Positions 40,723 to 50,800 of a stretch of 64,000 nucleotides of DNA are shown here, piece after piece. Position numbers and translations under genes: made by a program. Where the stretch lies: assembly GCA_030549335.1 (NCBI GenBank), contig JAUKPH010000022.1:868001-932000 (forward strand). Direction: 5' to 3'. The first letter of the stretch is position 1. The number at the start of each line of letters is the position of its first letter. The notes under the pieces were generated by a model. That model had not been told where the DNA came from. It was given only the letters and a program-made list of their open reading frames with translations, and made no database searches. This DNA comes from Pontederia crassipes (taxonomy: Eukaryota > Streptophyta > Magnoliopsida > Commelinales > Pontederiaceae).

Positions 40723-41446
40723 TGATATGAATCGGGAAGCTTCCATAAATGCAACTGATCAAGAAAAGTCCGATGATGATCAGGATAATGATGTGGATCT
40801 TCGAGATAAAGAAACTGATCAAGAATCCTCACGCCCACTCACAAGATCAAGAGCAAAACAACTTCAGAAGACAATAGAAAATCATTTACAAAGTGGGCAT
40901 GCAACTACAAATCAGATCCAACTTCTCAATGTGTTACAAATTGGGCCGCATGAAGAGTCAGCATAACTCGGGCCAAATAAATCATGGTTTAACCATATTT
41001 ATTTGGAATTTTCGGAATTAATTAAATATGGAATATGTTGATGAGGATTGTAACAGAAATTGAGTTTGTTATTTTGTTAAATTAGTTAGGTTACTTGTGG
41101 GCTAAGTTAGGGTATTTTCTTTCAGCCCAAATTCTGTTTCTAGGGTCTATAAATACTGTTACTCATTGTTATGTTATATATCTTTGAATCTTTGAATCTA
41201 TGAAAATTATGGCTTAATTGCTTTGCTGTGAGGGAACTCCTGCAACCCATTCTTCGGGAACTTCCGCTGTTAATTACAAGGTTGGCTATCTTGTGGTTAA
41301 ATCCATCTATTTATAATATCGATTGCTTGGTTCATTGTAATCTTGAGGTTGATATTCCGCTGCCTTGAAAATTCGTTTGATCTCGTTTCTTTGATTATCA
41401 TATATTGTTCCGGTCACTCAAGGCATTGTTCTTGAGCATCGTATCA
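40723..41446 (+). repeat. 5' LTR (724 bp)
   Basis: It begins TGATATGAATC and ends GCATCGTATCA, giving TG...CA ends within a 5-base terminal inverted repeat (TGATA/TATCA). Line-by-line comparison with 47143-47866 shows no difference. Its first 244 bases duplicate the end of the gag-pol reading frame, so here they are a non-expressed copy of coding sequence in U3. A TATA box lies 426 bases in. R and U5 follow, but their exact border cannot be fixed from sequence alone. Confidence 0.96.
41148..41155 (+). promoter_or_regulatory. TATA box of the 5' LTR promoter
   Basis: TATAAATA in the context GGGTCTATAAATACTG is the best TATA match in the LTR. It would place the start of transcription about 30 bases downstream, near 41180. 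Assignment is by motif and position only. Confidence 0.65.
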
Positions 41447-41448
41447 GT

Positions 41449-41461
41449 TGGTATCAGAGCC
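41449..41461 (+). other. Primer-binding site, initiator tRNA-Met
   Basis: TGGTATCAGAGCC matches the complement of the 3' end of plant initiator tRNA-Met over 13 bases, including the CCA tail. It starts two bases (GT) after the 5' LTR. This tRNA primes reverse transcription in many plant Ty3/gypsy and Ty1/copia elements. Confidence 0.93.
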
Positions 41462-41548
41462 GCGTTTTCGATTCGGTTTTCTAGTTATCTTCCATTATCT
41501 TGTTTCCCCCTGTTTCAGTTTTTAGAAAAAAAAACACCAAAATTCTGC

Positions 41549-41832
41549 AAAAAAAAATCTGGTTTGTTTGTTCTTCAACCCTAGCCGTCATCCTTGGATT
41601 CTTCAAAATCTGTTGCAGTTTGAAAAAAAAAATTCTGGTTTGGTTCTTCAAATCCTAACCGTCTTCCTTAATTGTTTTCTTTTGTTCTTCAAACCCTAGC
41701 CGTCATCTATCCTTCAAATCTGGTGCAGATTTGAAAAAAAAAAATCCAAAAAAAAAAATCTGTTTATTTGTTGTTGAAACCCTAGCCGTCATCCTTATTT
41801 ATTCTCAAGTTTTGTTGCTGTTTCAAAAAAAA
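41549..41832 (+). repeat. Degenerate leader repeats with CCCTAGCCGTC motif
   Basis: Four imperfect units each combine an A-tract, TCTGGTTTG-like or TCTGTTT-like sequence, TTCTTCAA or similar, and the motif AAACCCTAGCCGTCATCC or a variant. Motif copies lie at about 41577, 41650, 41691 and 41777; the second is the most altered (AATCCTAACCGTCTTCC). Three of four contain ACCCTAG, resembling the telo-box found in promoters and leaders of plant translation-related genes. It is not a telomeric array. Confidence 0.7.
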
Positions 41833-42090
41833 ATCCGAAAAATTGAAAAAAAAAGATCGAGAAGGAAAGTGCAAGAAAGGAGAAGGGAAGGTAGAAAAAA
41901 AATTCTGAATAAAAAAATTCCGAAAATAGAAAAAAGATTGAAAAGGAAAGTGCAAGAAAGGAGGAAAGAGAAGAACAGAAAAAAAAATTTGAAAAAAAAA
42001 TCCGAAAAAAAAGAAATAGGAGAGAAGAAAAAAAAGGAAGGATTATTTCTGGAGAAAAGTGCAAAGAAAATTGAGAATAGAACAATTTGA
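41820..42090 (+). repeat. Purine-rich low-complexity tract
   Basis: The + strand is almost entirely A and G. A roughly 40-base subunit ending GGAAAGTGCAAGAAAGGAG occurs at about 41842-41882 and again at 41926-41964, with a decayed third form near 42051. The long frames on both strands here (Lys/Arg-rich on +, Phe/Ser-rich on -) follow from composition and are not called as genes. Confidence 0.7.
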
Positions 42091-42141
42091 CTCAAGGAAG
42101 GGTGATATTTGATTTCATTCCAATTCTAAATTTTTTGATAC

Positions 42142-42250
42142 CTATCCTTATTTGACAACATTTTCCTGATTTCTATTCCAAATCAATTCACATTACACAT
42201 CTATCCTTATTTGGCAATCTTTTTTTCTGATCTCTATTCTAAAATCAACT
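42142..42250 (+). repeat. Direct repeat pair in the leader, 59-base period
   Basis: CTATCCTTATTTG is followed by a similar T-rich stretch and TCTATTC-AA-TCAA at 42142 and again at 42201. The copies are imperfect. No function is evident. Confidence 0.65.
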
Positions 42251-42381
42251 TCAAGTGTTCTTTTGATCTTGCAATCATATTGATAAATCAGGTTGATTCA
42301 ATCACATATTGCCTTTGTATTGACTTGCATTAGTTCTCCTAGAACTTGTTGGAGGGTTCAAGAGAGGAAAAAGGCTGAGTG

Positions 42382-42478
42382 GTAAGTACAATTGAGAGAA
42401 AAGCCAAATAGAGTTGAGGTAAAATACGAGTGTCACCACGTGAGGTAGTGAGATTGTTTTTACTAACTTTTGTTGCAG
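42382..42478 (+). other. Possible 97-base leader intron
   Basis: A strong donor-like site (G before GTAAGTAC, 42382) and an acceptor-like site (TTTTGTTGCAG ending at 42478) bracket 97 bases. TACTAAC, a perfect branch-site consensus, lies at 42461-42467, although only about 12 bases before the AG, which is short for plants. The acceptor is 12 bases before the gag ATG. The match could be chance in AT-rich leader sequence. Confidence 0.3.
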
Positions 42479-42490
42479 AAATTTCCTACA

Positions 42491-45400
42491 ATGTCAACAG
42501 GAAAGGACAAAGAGATTAATCCTAGAAACGAAGAAATTGATCCTACAAGGATGATGGAAGTCATGACGCAACATTTTCAACGTCTTGGAAACATGATTAC
42601 TGAACTTCACGATGAAGTAGATGTGCAGAAGGATCAAATTGCACAACTACAACAGGTTATACATCCAAACCAAAGAAGAGATCGCCGAAGACACCATGTT
42701 GTTGATGATGAAGAGATGGAAGAGGAAGATGATGAAGCCTCTGATAGACATGGGAGAAGGCATAGACGTGTTCAGATTGGAGGTAGAAGAAATGAACGAG
42801 AAAGGGAACAAGATAGAGATGTTACTGATCGAAACACAGGTTCAATCAAACTCTCTCTCCCTACCTTTCAAGGTAAAAGCGATCCTGATGTCTATATTGA
42901 GTGGGAACAAAGGGTGGAAAGTATATTTGATTGTCATAATTACTCCGATGAGAAAAAGGTTAAACTTGCTGTTGTATCCTTTGCTGATTATGCTATTACT
43001 TGGTGGAATCAATTAACCATTAATAGGCGCAGAAATCGAGAGCCTCCAGTTGAATATTGGGATGACATGAAAATTATATTGAGGAGAAGATTTGTTCCTC
43101 CATCATATTATCGTGACTTACGTATGAAATTGCAGACTATGAGACAGGGATCAAAGACTGTTGAAGAGTACTATAAAGAGATGGAAACGGCACTCATCCG
43201 AGCCAACATAAATGAGGATCGAGAAGACACAATTGCAAGATTCATATGCGGGCTGAATCGAGAGATTTCTAGAGTTGTGGAATTGCAAGAGTATTTGGAG
43301 TTGGATGAAGTTCTGCATAAGGCTATAAAGGTTGAGAAGCAATTGAAGAAAGATATTCGTCCAAATAGCAAATCTGAAAGTTCAAATTCTGCTTGGAAAT
43401 CAAAATGGCATGCAAATTCCAAGTTAGTTGATAAGCCAACTCAAAAATTAGAGGAGAAAAACAAGGCTGAACATTCCAACTCAAAGGACAAAGGTATTGC
43501 CTCTAATAGTTCACAAAGGACTCGAGATATTAAATGTTTTCGTTGTCTTGGTTCAGGTCATATTGCTTCGCAATGCCCAAATAAACGTGCTATGATCATG
43601 ATGGACAACGGTGATATTGCATCTGAAGAAGAGTTATCACAAGAGAGTGCAGAAGAAGAAAGTGGAGAAGAAATTGAAGAAGTTGGGAAAAATTTTGTGA
43701 TTCTGAGAACATTACATATAAATGTCCAAGAAAACACTGAAGAACTTCAAAGAGAGAACATCTTTTATGCTCGTTGTCGTGTGCAAGATCGTACTTGTGG
43801 GCTGATCATTGATAGTGGGAGTTGTGTTAATGTGGCAAGTAAGTTTATGGTTGACAAGCTTTGTTTACCCACTTTGAAGCATCCGAAACCTTACAGGCTC
43901 CAATGGTTAAATGAAAATGGAGAGCTCAAAGTTACAAAACAGGTATTGATATCATTTTCTATTGGGAAGTATGCTGATGAGGTGTTGTGCGATGTTGTAC
44001 CTATGCAGGCATGCCACATCTTACTTGGGAGACCTTGGCAGTTTGATAGACATGCCACACATGATGGTCACACAAATCGCTATAGTTTCCACAAGGACAA
44101 GCGACATAGCACATTGGTACCATTATTACCACACCAAGTGTTTGAGGAGCAATTGCAAATAAAGAAGTCCATGGCCACTTATTACAAGGAACTTCAGAAT
44201 GTTAGTCAAGTTCAGCCAACACAAAAAGAGAGTGAGAGTAGAGTTGAAAATCAGAGTGGAAAAAGTAATGATGTAAAAGTGAGCATGGTGAAAGAAGAGA
44301 AAGGAAGAGTTGAAAATCTGAGTGCAAACAACGAAAAAGAAAAAGTGGGCAGGGTAAGAGGAGATGAGAAGCAAGAGAGCAGGAAAGATAAAAAAATGAG
44401 TGCTGTAGCTAGAGTGAGTGAAAATCAAGAAGTTTACAACTCAATGAGGCCAATGATCTTGTTATTATACAAGGAGGTCTACTTGTCTAATGCTGACACT
44501 CCTCTACCTAGTGTTGTTATCTCTTTATTGCAGGAATTTCAAGATGTCTTGCCCGATGAAATACCTTCAGGTTTACCTCCAATTAGAGGAATTGAACACC
44601 AGATTGACTTCATTCCGGGCGCACAAATTCCAAATCGTCCAGCTTACCGGAGCAACCCTGAAGAAACAAAAGAGTTACAAAAGCAGGTGGAAGAACTCCT
44701 TTCTAAAGGGCTTGTTCGTGAGAGCATGAGCCCTTGTGCTGTCCCTGTTTTACTAGTGCCAAAGAAGGATGGGACTTGGCGAATGTGTGTTGATTGTCGT
44801 GCAGTAAATAAGATTACGGTAAAATATCGACACCCTATTCCTCGATTAGATGATATGCTTGATGAGTTGCATGGTTCTTCTATATTTTCTAAGATTGATT
44901 TAAAAAGTGGATACCATCAAATCCGGATGAGAGAAGGTGATGAATGGAAGACTGCCTTTAAAACAAAACATGGTTTATACGAGTGGTTGGTTATGCCGTT
45001 TGGTCTCACGAATGCACCTAGTACTTTTATGAGATTGATGAATCATGTCTTGCGTGCTTTTATAGGCAAATTTGTTGTTGTGTATTTTGATGACATATTG
45101 ATTTATAGTAAGTGCTTAACTGATCATATTGAACATTTAAGACTTGTGCTTGAGACTTTAAGGCATGAAAAGTTATATGCTAACATGAAAAAGTGTGATT
45201 TCTGCATGGATAGAGTACTTTTTCTTGGCTTTGTTGTTAGCTCTAAAGGTGTAGAGGTTGATGAAGAAAAAGTCAAGGCAATCAAAGAATGGCCTACACC
45301 GAAAACAGTGACGGATGTGCGAAGTTTTCATGGTCTAGCTAGCTTCTATCGCAGATTTGTACCAAATTTTAGCACTCTAGCTTCTCCTTTGACTGAAGTA

Positions 45401-47386
45401 ATAAAAAAGAATGTTGGCTTCCGATGGACAGAAGAGCAGGAGACCGCCTTCAATACATTGAAAGACAAGCTAAGTTCAGCTCCTTTACTTGTTTTACCTG
45501 ATTTTACCAAAACTTTTGAGATAGAATGTGATGCTTCAGGAATTGGTATTGGTGCTGTTCTAATGCAGGAAGGAAGACCAATTGCTTATTTTAGCGAGAA
45601 ACTCAGTGGCGCAGCTCTTAACTATCCCACATATGACAAAGAGCTTTATGCATTGGTGAGAGCTTTAGAGACTTGGCAACACTATTTGTGGTCTAAAGAA
45701 TTTGTCATTCATTCAGACCATGAATCCTTAAAACATTTGAAGGGACAAGGTAAGCTAAATCGACGACATGGTCACTGGGTTGAATTCATTGAAATGTTTC
45801 CTTTTGTTATCAAATATAAACATGGAAAGGAAAATATAGTTGCTGATGCGTTGTCACGAAGGTATACACTTATCTCATTACTTGATGCAAAATTCCTGGG
45901 TTTTGAATATTTGAAGGATTTGTATGAGAAAGATCCTGATTTCTCTGTTGTGTTTAAAGCTTGTGAAAAATTTGGTTTTGAAAATTTTTACAGATTTGAA
46001 GGGTATTTGTTTCGCAAGAATAAGCTATGTATTCCTCATTGTTCTTTGCGTGAATTGCTTGTTAAAGAATCACATGCGGGAGGATTGATGGGGCATTTTG
46101 GAGTTTTGAAAACTCTAGAAATTTTGAAAGAACATTTCTTTTGGCCTCACATGAAGAGAGATGTGCAACGAAATTGTTCTAATTGCATAGCATGCAGGAA
46201 GGCTAAATCTAAAGTTAGACCCCATGGATTATATATGCCTTTGCCAGTTCCTAGTCATCCTTGGACTGATGTTTCCATGGATTTTGTTCTAGGTTTGCCA
46301 CGGTCTAGAAGTGGAAAAGACTCCATATTTGTTGTTGTTGACAGGTTTTCAAAAATGGCACACTTTATTCCTTGTCGTAAAACTAACGATGCTACTCATG
46401 TTGCAGATTTATTCTTTAAAGAGGTTGTGCGCCTACATGGCATTCCCAAAACTATTGTAAGTGATAGGGATGTCAAATTTCTGAGCCACTTTTGGCGTGT
46501 TCTATGGGGTAAGTTGGGTACAAAATTGCTATTTTCTACTACTTGCCACCCGCAAACTGATGGGCAAACCGAGGTAGTAAATCGAACTCTTGGTACTTTA
46601 CTGCGTGCTGTGATAAAGAAAAATTTGAAATCGTGGGAAGAATGCTTGCCTGTAATTGAATTTGCTTATAATAGAACATTGCATACATCTACCAAGTTTA
46701 CTCCTTTTGAAGTTGTTTATGGTTTTAATCCATTAACTCCTTTAGATTTGATTCCACTGCCAGTGAAAGAAGTTGCCAATTTAGATGGCAAAAGGAAAGC
46801 TGAATTGGTTAAGAAGATTCATGAGGATACTAGGGATCATATTCTTCAAAGGAATGAACAAGTTGCTAATCGCTCGAATATCAAGAGGAAGAAGATTACT
46901 TTCCAACCAGGAGATTTTGTTTGGATACATTTCAGAAAAGAGAGATTTCCACAAGAACGAAAGTCAAAGTTGCATCCACGTGGAGATGGTCCTTTTAAGA
47001 TTATCGAGAAAATTAATGACAATGCATATAGAGTTGACTTGCAAGGTAAGTATCAAGTGAGTTCTACTTTCAATGTTACTGACTTGTCTCCTTTTGATTT
47101 TTATACAGATTCGAGGACGAATCCTTTTGAAGAGGAGGGAAATGATATGAATCGGGAAGCTTCCATAAATGCAACTGATCAAGAAAAGTCCGATGATGAT
47201 CAGGATAATGATGTGGATCTTCGAGATAAAGAAACTGATCAAGAATCCTCACGCCCACTCACAAGATCAAGAGCAAAACAACTTCAGAAGACAATAGAAA
47301 ATCATTTACAAAGTGGGCATGCAACTACAAATCAGATCCAACTTCTCAATGTGTTACAAATTGGGCCGCATGAAGAGTCAGCATAA
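42491..47386 (+). CDS. Gag-pol polyprotein of a CRM-like Ty3/gypsy element
   Basis: This single 1,631-residue frame makes the capsid, protease, reverse transcriptase and integrase needed for copy-and-paste transposition. The start is the ATG of MSTGKDKE; upstream in-frame codons are TTG. From that Met: a charged N-terminus (60-110), the gag capsid region (about 130-285), a CX2CX4HX4C zinc knuckle (349-362, bases 43535-43576), protease with DSG (441-443) and ILLGRPW, a charged linker (about 575-650), RT with [18 protein letters not shown] and YFDD (865-868, bases 45083-45094), RNase H with D1014, E1051, D1076 and D1119, integrase with an HHCC-type finger (H1195, H1202, C1232, C1235) and a DD35E triad (D1264, D1325, E1361), then GDGPF (from 1498). 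The last 80 residues, ending with [10 protein letters not shown], are encoded in the 3' LTR. Gag and pol share one frame, so cleavage by the element's protease is expected. I see no canonical chromodomain; the tail may be a CR-type motif. Confidence 0.95.
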   Translation: MSTGKDKEINPRNEEIDPTRMMEVMTQHFQRLGNMITELHDEVDVQKDQIAQLQQVIHPNQRRDRRRHHVVDDEEMEEEDDEASDRHGRRHRRVQIGGRRNEREREQDRDVTDRNTGSIKLSLPTFQGKSDPDVYIEWEQRVESIFDCHNYSDEKKVKLAVVSFADYAITWWNQLTINRRRNREPPVEYWDDMKIILRRRFVPPSYYRDLRMKLQTMRQGSKTVEEYYKEMETALIRANINEDREDTIARFICGLNREISRVVELQEYLELDEVLHKAIKVEKQLKKDIRPNSKSESSNSAWKSKWHANSKLVDKPTQKLEEKNKAEHSNSKDKGIASNSSQRTRDIKCFRCLGSGHIASQCPNKRAMIMMDNGDIASEEELSQESAEEESGEEIEEVGKNFVILRTLHINVQENTEELQRENIFYARCRVQDRTCGLIIDSGSCVNVASKFMVDKLCLPTLKHPKPYRLQWLNENGELKVTKQVLISFSIGKYADEVLCDVVPMQACHILLGRPWQFDRHATHDGHTNRYSFHKDKRHSTLVPLLPHQVFEEQLQIKKSMATYYKELQNVSQVQPTQKESESRVENQSGKSNDVKVSMVKEEKGRVENLSANNEKEKVGRVRGDEKQESRKDKKMSAVARVSENQEVYNSMRPMILLLYKEVYLSNADTPLPSVVISLLQEFQDVLPDEIPSGLPPIRGIEHQIDFIPGAQIPNRPAYRSNPEETKELQKQVEELLSKGLVRESMSPCAVPVLLVPKKDGTWRMCVDCRAVNKITVKYRHPIPRLDDMLDELHGSSIFSKIDLKSGYHQIRMREGDEWKTAFKTKHGLYEWLVMPFGLTNAPSTFMRLMNHVLRAFIGKFVVVYFDDILIYSKCLTDHIEHLRLVLETLRHEKLYANMKKCDFCMDRVLFLGFVVSSKGVEVDEEKVKAIKEWPTPKTVTDVRSFHGLASFYRRFVPNFSTLASPLTEVIKKNVGFRWTEEQETAFNTLKDKLSSAPLLVLPDFTKTFEIECDASGIGIGAVLMQEGRPIAYFSEKLSGAALNYPTYDKELYALVRALETWQHYLWSKEFVIHSDHESLKHLKGQGKLNRRHGHWVEFIEMFPFVIKYKHGKENIVADALSRRYTLISLLDAKFLGFEYLKDLYEKDPDFSVVFKACEKFGFENFYRFEGYLFRKNKLCIPHCSLRELLVKESHAGGLMGHFGVLKTLEILKEHFFWPHMKRDVQRNCSNCIACRKAKSKVRPHGLYMPLPVPSHPWTDVSMDFVLGLPRSRSGKDSIFVVVDRFSKMAHFIPCRKTNDATHVADLFFKEVVRLHGIPKTIVSDRDVKFLSHFWRVLWGKLGTKLLFSTTCHPQTDGQTEVVNRTLGTLLRAVIKKNLKSWEECLPVIEFAYNRTLHTSTKFTPFEVVYGFNPLTPLDLIPLPVKEVANLDGKRKAELVKKIHEDTRDHILQRNEQVANRSNIKRKKITFQPGDFVWIHFRKERFPQERKSKLHPRGDGPFKIIEKINDNAYRVDLQGKYQVSSTFNVTDLSPFDFYTDSRTNPFEEEGNDMNREASINATDQEKSDDDQDNDVDLRDKETDQESSRPLTRSRAKQLQKTIENHLQSGHATTNQIQLLNVLQIGPHEESA
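47129..47142 (+). other. Polypurine tract
   Basis: GAAGAGGAGGGAAA ends directly at the first base of the 3' LTR. It is the expected primer for plus-strand DNA synthesis. It lies inside the gag-pol frame, where it encodes part of the EEEGN stretch. Confidence 0.93.
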
Positions 47387-47866
47387 CTCGGGCCAAATAA
47401 ATCATGGTTTAACCATATTTATTTGGAATTTTCGGAATTAATTAAATATGGAATATGTTGATGAGGATTGTAACAGAAATTGAGTTTGTTATTTTGTTAA
47501 ATTAGTTAGGTTACTTGTGGGCTAAGTTAGGGTATTTTCTTTCAGCCCAAATTCTGTTTCTAGGGTCTATAAATACTGTTACTCATTGTTATGTTATATA
47601 TCTTTGAATCTTTGAATCTATGAAAATTATGGCTTAATTGCTTTGCTGTGAGGGAACTCCTGCAACCCATTCTTCGGGAACTTCCGCTGTTAATTACAAG
47701 GTTGGCTATCTTGTGGTTAAATCCATCTATTTATAATATCGATTGCTTGGTTCATTGTAATCTTGAGGTTGATATTCCGCTGCCTTGAAAATTCGTTTGA
47801 TCTCGTTTCTTTGATTATCATATATTGTTCCGGTCACTCAAGGCATTGTTCTTGAGCATCGTATCA
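47143..47866 (+). repeat. 3' LTR (724 bp)
   Basis: It is identical by eye to the 5' LTR. Bases 47143-47386 are translated as the last 80 residues and stop codon of gag-pol. The TATA box copy is at 47568-47575. Zero differences in 724 bases means a recent insertion: at the often used plant rate of 1.3e-8 per site per year, even one difference would correspond to about 50,000 years. Confidence 0.96.
47568..47575 (+). promoter_or_regulatory. TATA box copy in the 3' LTR
   Basis: This is the TATAAATA counterpart of the 5' LTR box. From here transcription would run out into the satellite array to the right. Confidence 0.5.
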
Positions 47867-47871
47867 GAGTC
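47867..47871. repeat. Target site duplication, right copy (GAGTC)
   Basis: These five bases repeat 40718-40722 directly after the TATCA end of the 3' LTR. The satellite continues with TTAGAGTAAGG, in register with the interrupted monomer. Confidence 0.95.
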
Positions 47872-50800
47872 TTAGAGTAAGGTTCAAAGCTATAAGTTAT
47901 AGATACTTATTACAACCATTCGGTTCCCTAAGAGGTGATAGATCATTAGAACTTTAACTCTATTTCAAACCGAAGTTGAACCGTTACAATCAATGATAAC
48001 GCTCTTGGGGATTAGAGACTTTGAGTAAGGTTCAAAGTTATAAGTTATAGATACTTATTACAACCTTTGGGTGCCCTAAGAGGTGATAGATCTTTAGAAC
48101 TTTAACTCTATTTCAAACCGAAGTTGAACCGTTACAATCAAAGATAACGCTCTTGGGGATTAGAGTCTTAGAGTAAGGTTCAAAGCTATAATTTATAGAT
48201 ACTTATTACAACCTTTGGGTGCCCTAAGAGGTGATAGATCTTTAGAACTTTAACTCTATTTCGAACCGAAGTTGAACCGTTACAATCAATGATAACGCTC
48301 TTGCGGATTAGAGTCTTAGAGTAAGGTTCAAAGCTATAAGTTATAGATACTCTGTACATCCTTTGGGTGTCCTAGGAGGTGATAGATCTTTAGAACTTTA
48401 ACTCTATTTCAAACCGAAGTTGAACCGTTACAATCAAAGATAACGCTCTTGGGGATTAGAGTATTAGAGTTAGGTTAAAAGCTATAAGTTATAGATACTT
48501 ATTACAACCTTTGGGTGCCCTAAGAGGTGATAGATCTTTAGAACTTTAACACTATTTCAAACTGAAGTTGAACCGTTACGATCAATGATAACGCTCTTGG
48601 GGATTAGAGTCTTAGAGTAAGGTTCAAAGCTATAAGTTATAGATACTTATTACATCCTTTCGGGGTCCTAGGAGGTGATAGATCTTTAGAACTTTAACTC
48701 TATTTCAAACCGAAGTTGAACCGTTACAATCAAATATAACGCTCTTGGGGATTAGAGTATTAGAGTAAGGTTCAAAGCTATAAGTTATAGATACTTATTA
48801 CAACCTTTGGGTGCCCTAAGAGGTGATAGATCTTTAGAACTTTAACTCTATTTCAAACCGAAGTTGAACCGTTACAATCAAAGATAACGCTCTTGTGGAT
48901 TAGAGTCTTAGAGTAAGGTTCAAAGCTATAAGTTATAGATACTTATTACATCCTTTGGGTGTCCTAGGAGGTGATAGATCATTAGAACTTTAACTCTATT
49001 TCAAACCGAAGTTGAACGGTTACAATCAAAGATAACGCTCTTGGGGATTAGAGTATTAGAGTAAGGTTCAAAGCTATAAGTTATAGATACTTATTACAAC
49101 CTTTGGGTGCCCTAAGAGGTGATAGATCTTTAGAACTTTAACTCTATTTCAAACCGAAGTTGAACCGTTACAATCAAAGATAACGCTCTTGGGGATTAGA
49201 GTCTTAGAGTAAGGTTCAAAGATATAAGTTATAGATACTTATTACAACCTTTGGGTGCCCTAAGAGGTGATAGATCTTTAGAACTTTAACTCTATTTCAA
49301 ACCGAAATTGAACCGTTACAATCCAAGATATCGCTCTTGGGGATTAGAGTCTTAGAGTAAGGTTCAAAGCTATAAGTTATAGATACTTATTGCAACCATT
49401 CGGTTCCCTAAGAGGTGATAGATCATTAGAACTTTAACTCTATTTCAAACCGAAGTTGAACCGTTACAATCAATGATAACGCTCTTGGGGATTAGAGACT
49501 TTGAGTAAGGTTCAAAGTTATAAGTTATAGATACTTATTACAACCTTTGGGTGCCCTAAGAGGTGATAGATCTTTAGAACTTTAACTCTATTTCAAACCG
49601 AAGTTGAACCGTTACAATCAAAGATAACGCTCTTGGGGATTAGAGTCTTAGAGTAAGGTTCAAAGCTATAATTTATAGATACTTATTACAACCTTTGGGT
49701 GCCCTAAGAGGTGATAGATCTTTAGAACTTTAACTCTATTTCGAACCGAAGTTGAACCGTTACAATCAATGATAACGCTCTTGCGGATTAGAGTCTTAGA
49801 GTAAGGTTCAAAGCTATAAGTTATAGATACTCTGTACATCCTTTGGGTGTCCTAGGAGGTGATAGATCTTTAGAACTTTAACTCTATTTCAAACCGAAGT
49901 TGAACCGTTACAATCAAAGATAACGCTCTTGGGGATTAGAGTATTAGAGTTAGGTTAAAAGCTATAAGTTATAGATACTTATTACAACCTTTGGGTGCCC
50001 TAAGAGGTGATAGATCTTTAGAACTTTAACACTATTTCAAACTGAAGTTGAACCGTTACGATCAATGATAACGCTCTTGGGGATTAGAGTCTTAGAGTAA
50101 GGTTCAAAGCTATAAGTTATAGATACTTATTACATCCTTTCGGGGTCCTAGGAGGTGATAGATCTTTAGAACTTTAACTCTATTTCAAACCGAAGTTGAA
50201 CCGTTACAATCAAATATAACGCTCTTGGGGATTAGAGTATTAGAGTAAGGTTCAAAGCTATAAGTTATAGATACTTATTACAACCTTTGGGTGCCCTAAG
50301 AGGTGATAGATCTTTAGAACTTCAACTCTATTTCAAACCGAAGTTGAACGGTTACAATCAAAGATAACGCTCTTGGGGATTAGAGTCTTAGAGTAAGGTT
50401 CAAAGCTATAAGTTATAGATACTTATTACATCCTTTGGGTGTCCTAGGAGGTGATAGATCTTTAGAACTTTAACTCTATTTCAAACCGAAGTTGAACCGT
50501 TACAATCAAAGATAACGCTCTTGGGGATTAGAGTATTAGAGCAAGGTTCAAAGCTATAAGTTATAGATACTTATTACAACCTTTGGGTGCCCTAAGAGGT
50601 GATAGATCTTTAGAACTTTAACTCTATTTCAAACCGAAGTTGAACCGTTACAATCAAAGATAATGCTCTTGGGGATTAGAGTCTTTGAGTAAGGTTCAAA
50701 GCTATAAGTTATAGATACTTATTACATCCTTTGGGTGTCCTAGGAGGTGATAGATCTTTAGAACTTTAACTCTATTTCAAACCGAAGTTGAACCGTTACA

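Larger units (their letters stand above)
41462..42490 (+). other. Retrotransposon leader (5' untranslated region)
   Basis: About 1.0 kb between the primer site and the gag start holds no credible gene. It contains a T/A-rich set of degenerate repeats with CCCTAGCCGTCATC motifs (41549-41832), a purine-rich low-complexity tract (41820-42090), a 59-base direct repeat pair (42142-42250) and splice-like signals just before gag. In Ty3/gypsy elements such leaders carry packaging and dimerisation signals, but none can be assigned by sight. A CACGTG hexamer (G-box core) lies at 42437-42442. Confidence 0.8.
40723..47866 (+). mobile_element. Ty3/gypsy LTR retrotransposon, CRM-like chromovirus, looks whole
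   Basis: This 7,144-bp element has, in order: 5' LTR, primer-binding site, about 1.0 kb of leader, one gag-pol reading frame, polypurine tract and 3' LTR. The domain order protease, RT, RNase H, integrase places it in Ty3/gypsy. The CRM-like call rests on the GPF motif after the integrase core, the absence of a recognisable canonical chromodomain, a reading frame whose last 80 residues are encoded in the LTR, and its place inside a satellite array. These traits are known for centromeric retrotransposons of plants. Other chromovirus lineages (Tekay, Reina, Galadriel) remain possible but usually carry a clear chromodomain. The two LTRs are identical by eye over 724 bases, so it is very young. 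It looks whole, with no break seen. Confidence 0.93.

Noticed and set aside
40679-40966. 95-codon open frame running from the satellite into the 5' LTR
   Set aside because: It has no ATG at its start and is a chance join of satellite bases with the LTR copy of the gag-pol tail. It is not a gene.
41577-41794. Interstitial telomeric repeats
   Set aside because: The CCCTA-like motifs are isolated, not in tandem TTTAGGG arrays, and lie in larger leader repeats.
41731-42090. Lys/Arg-rich 119-codon frame in the leader
   Set aside because: It begins with TTG, has simple-repeat composition and resembles no known domain. The purine-rich tract explains it.
41795-42095. Phe/Ser-rich frames on the minus strand
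   Set aside because: They are the complement of the same purine-rich tract, overlap each other in different frames, and have no start context or domain.
42470-42490. Earlier in-frame start for gag-pol
   Set aside because: The codons here are TTG and following residues, not ATG. In a eukaryote the ATG at 42491 is the better start.
43962-44428. Short frames overlapping gag-pol on both strands
   Set aside because: They are shadows of the long frame, without domains or codon-usage support.
47143-47386. Canonical chromodomain at the polyprotein C-terminus
   Set aside because: The tail lacks the recognisable aromatic-cage pattern of a chromodomain. A CR-type motif is more likely, but by eye this is not proven.
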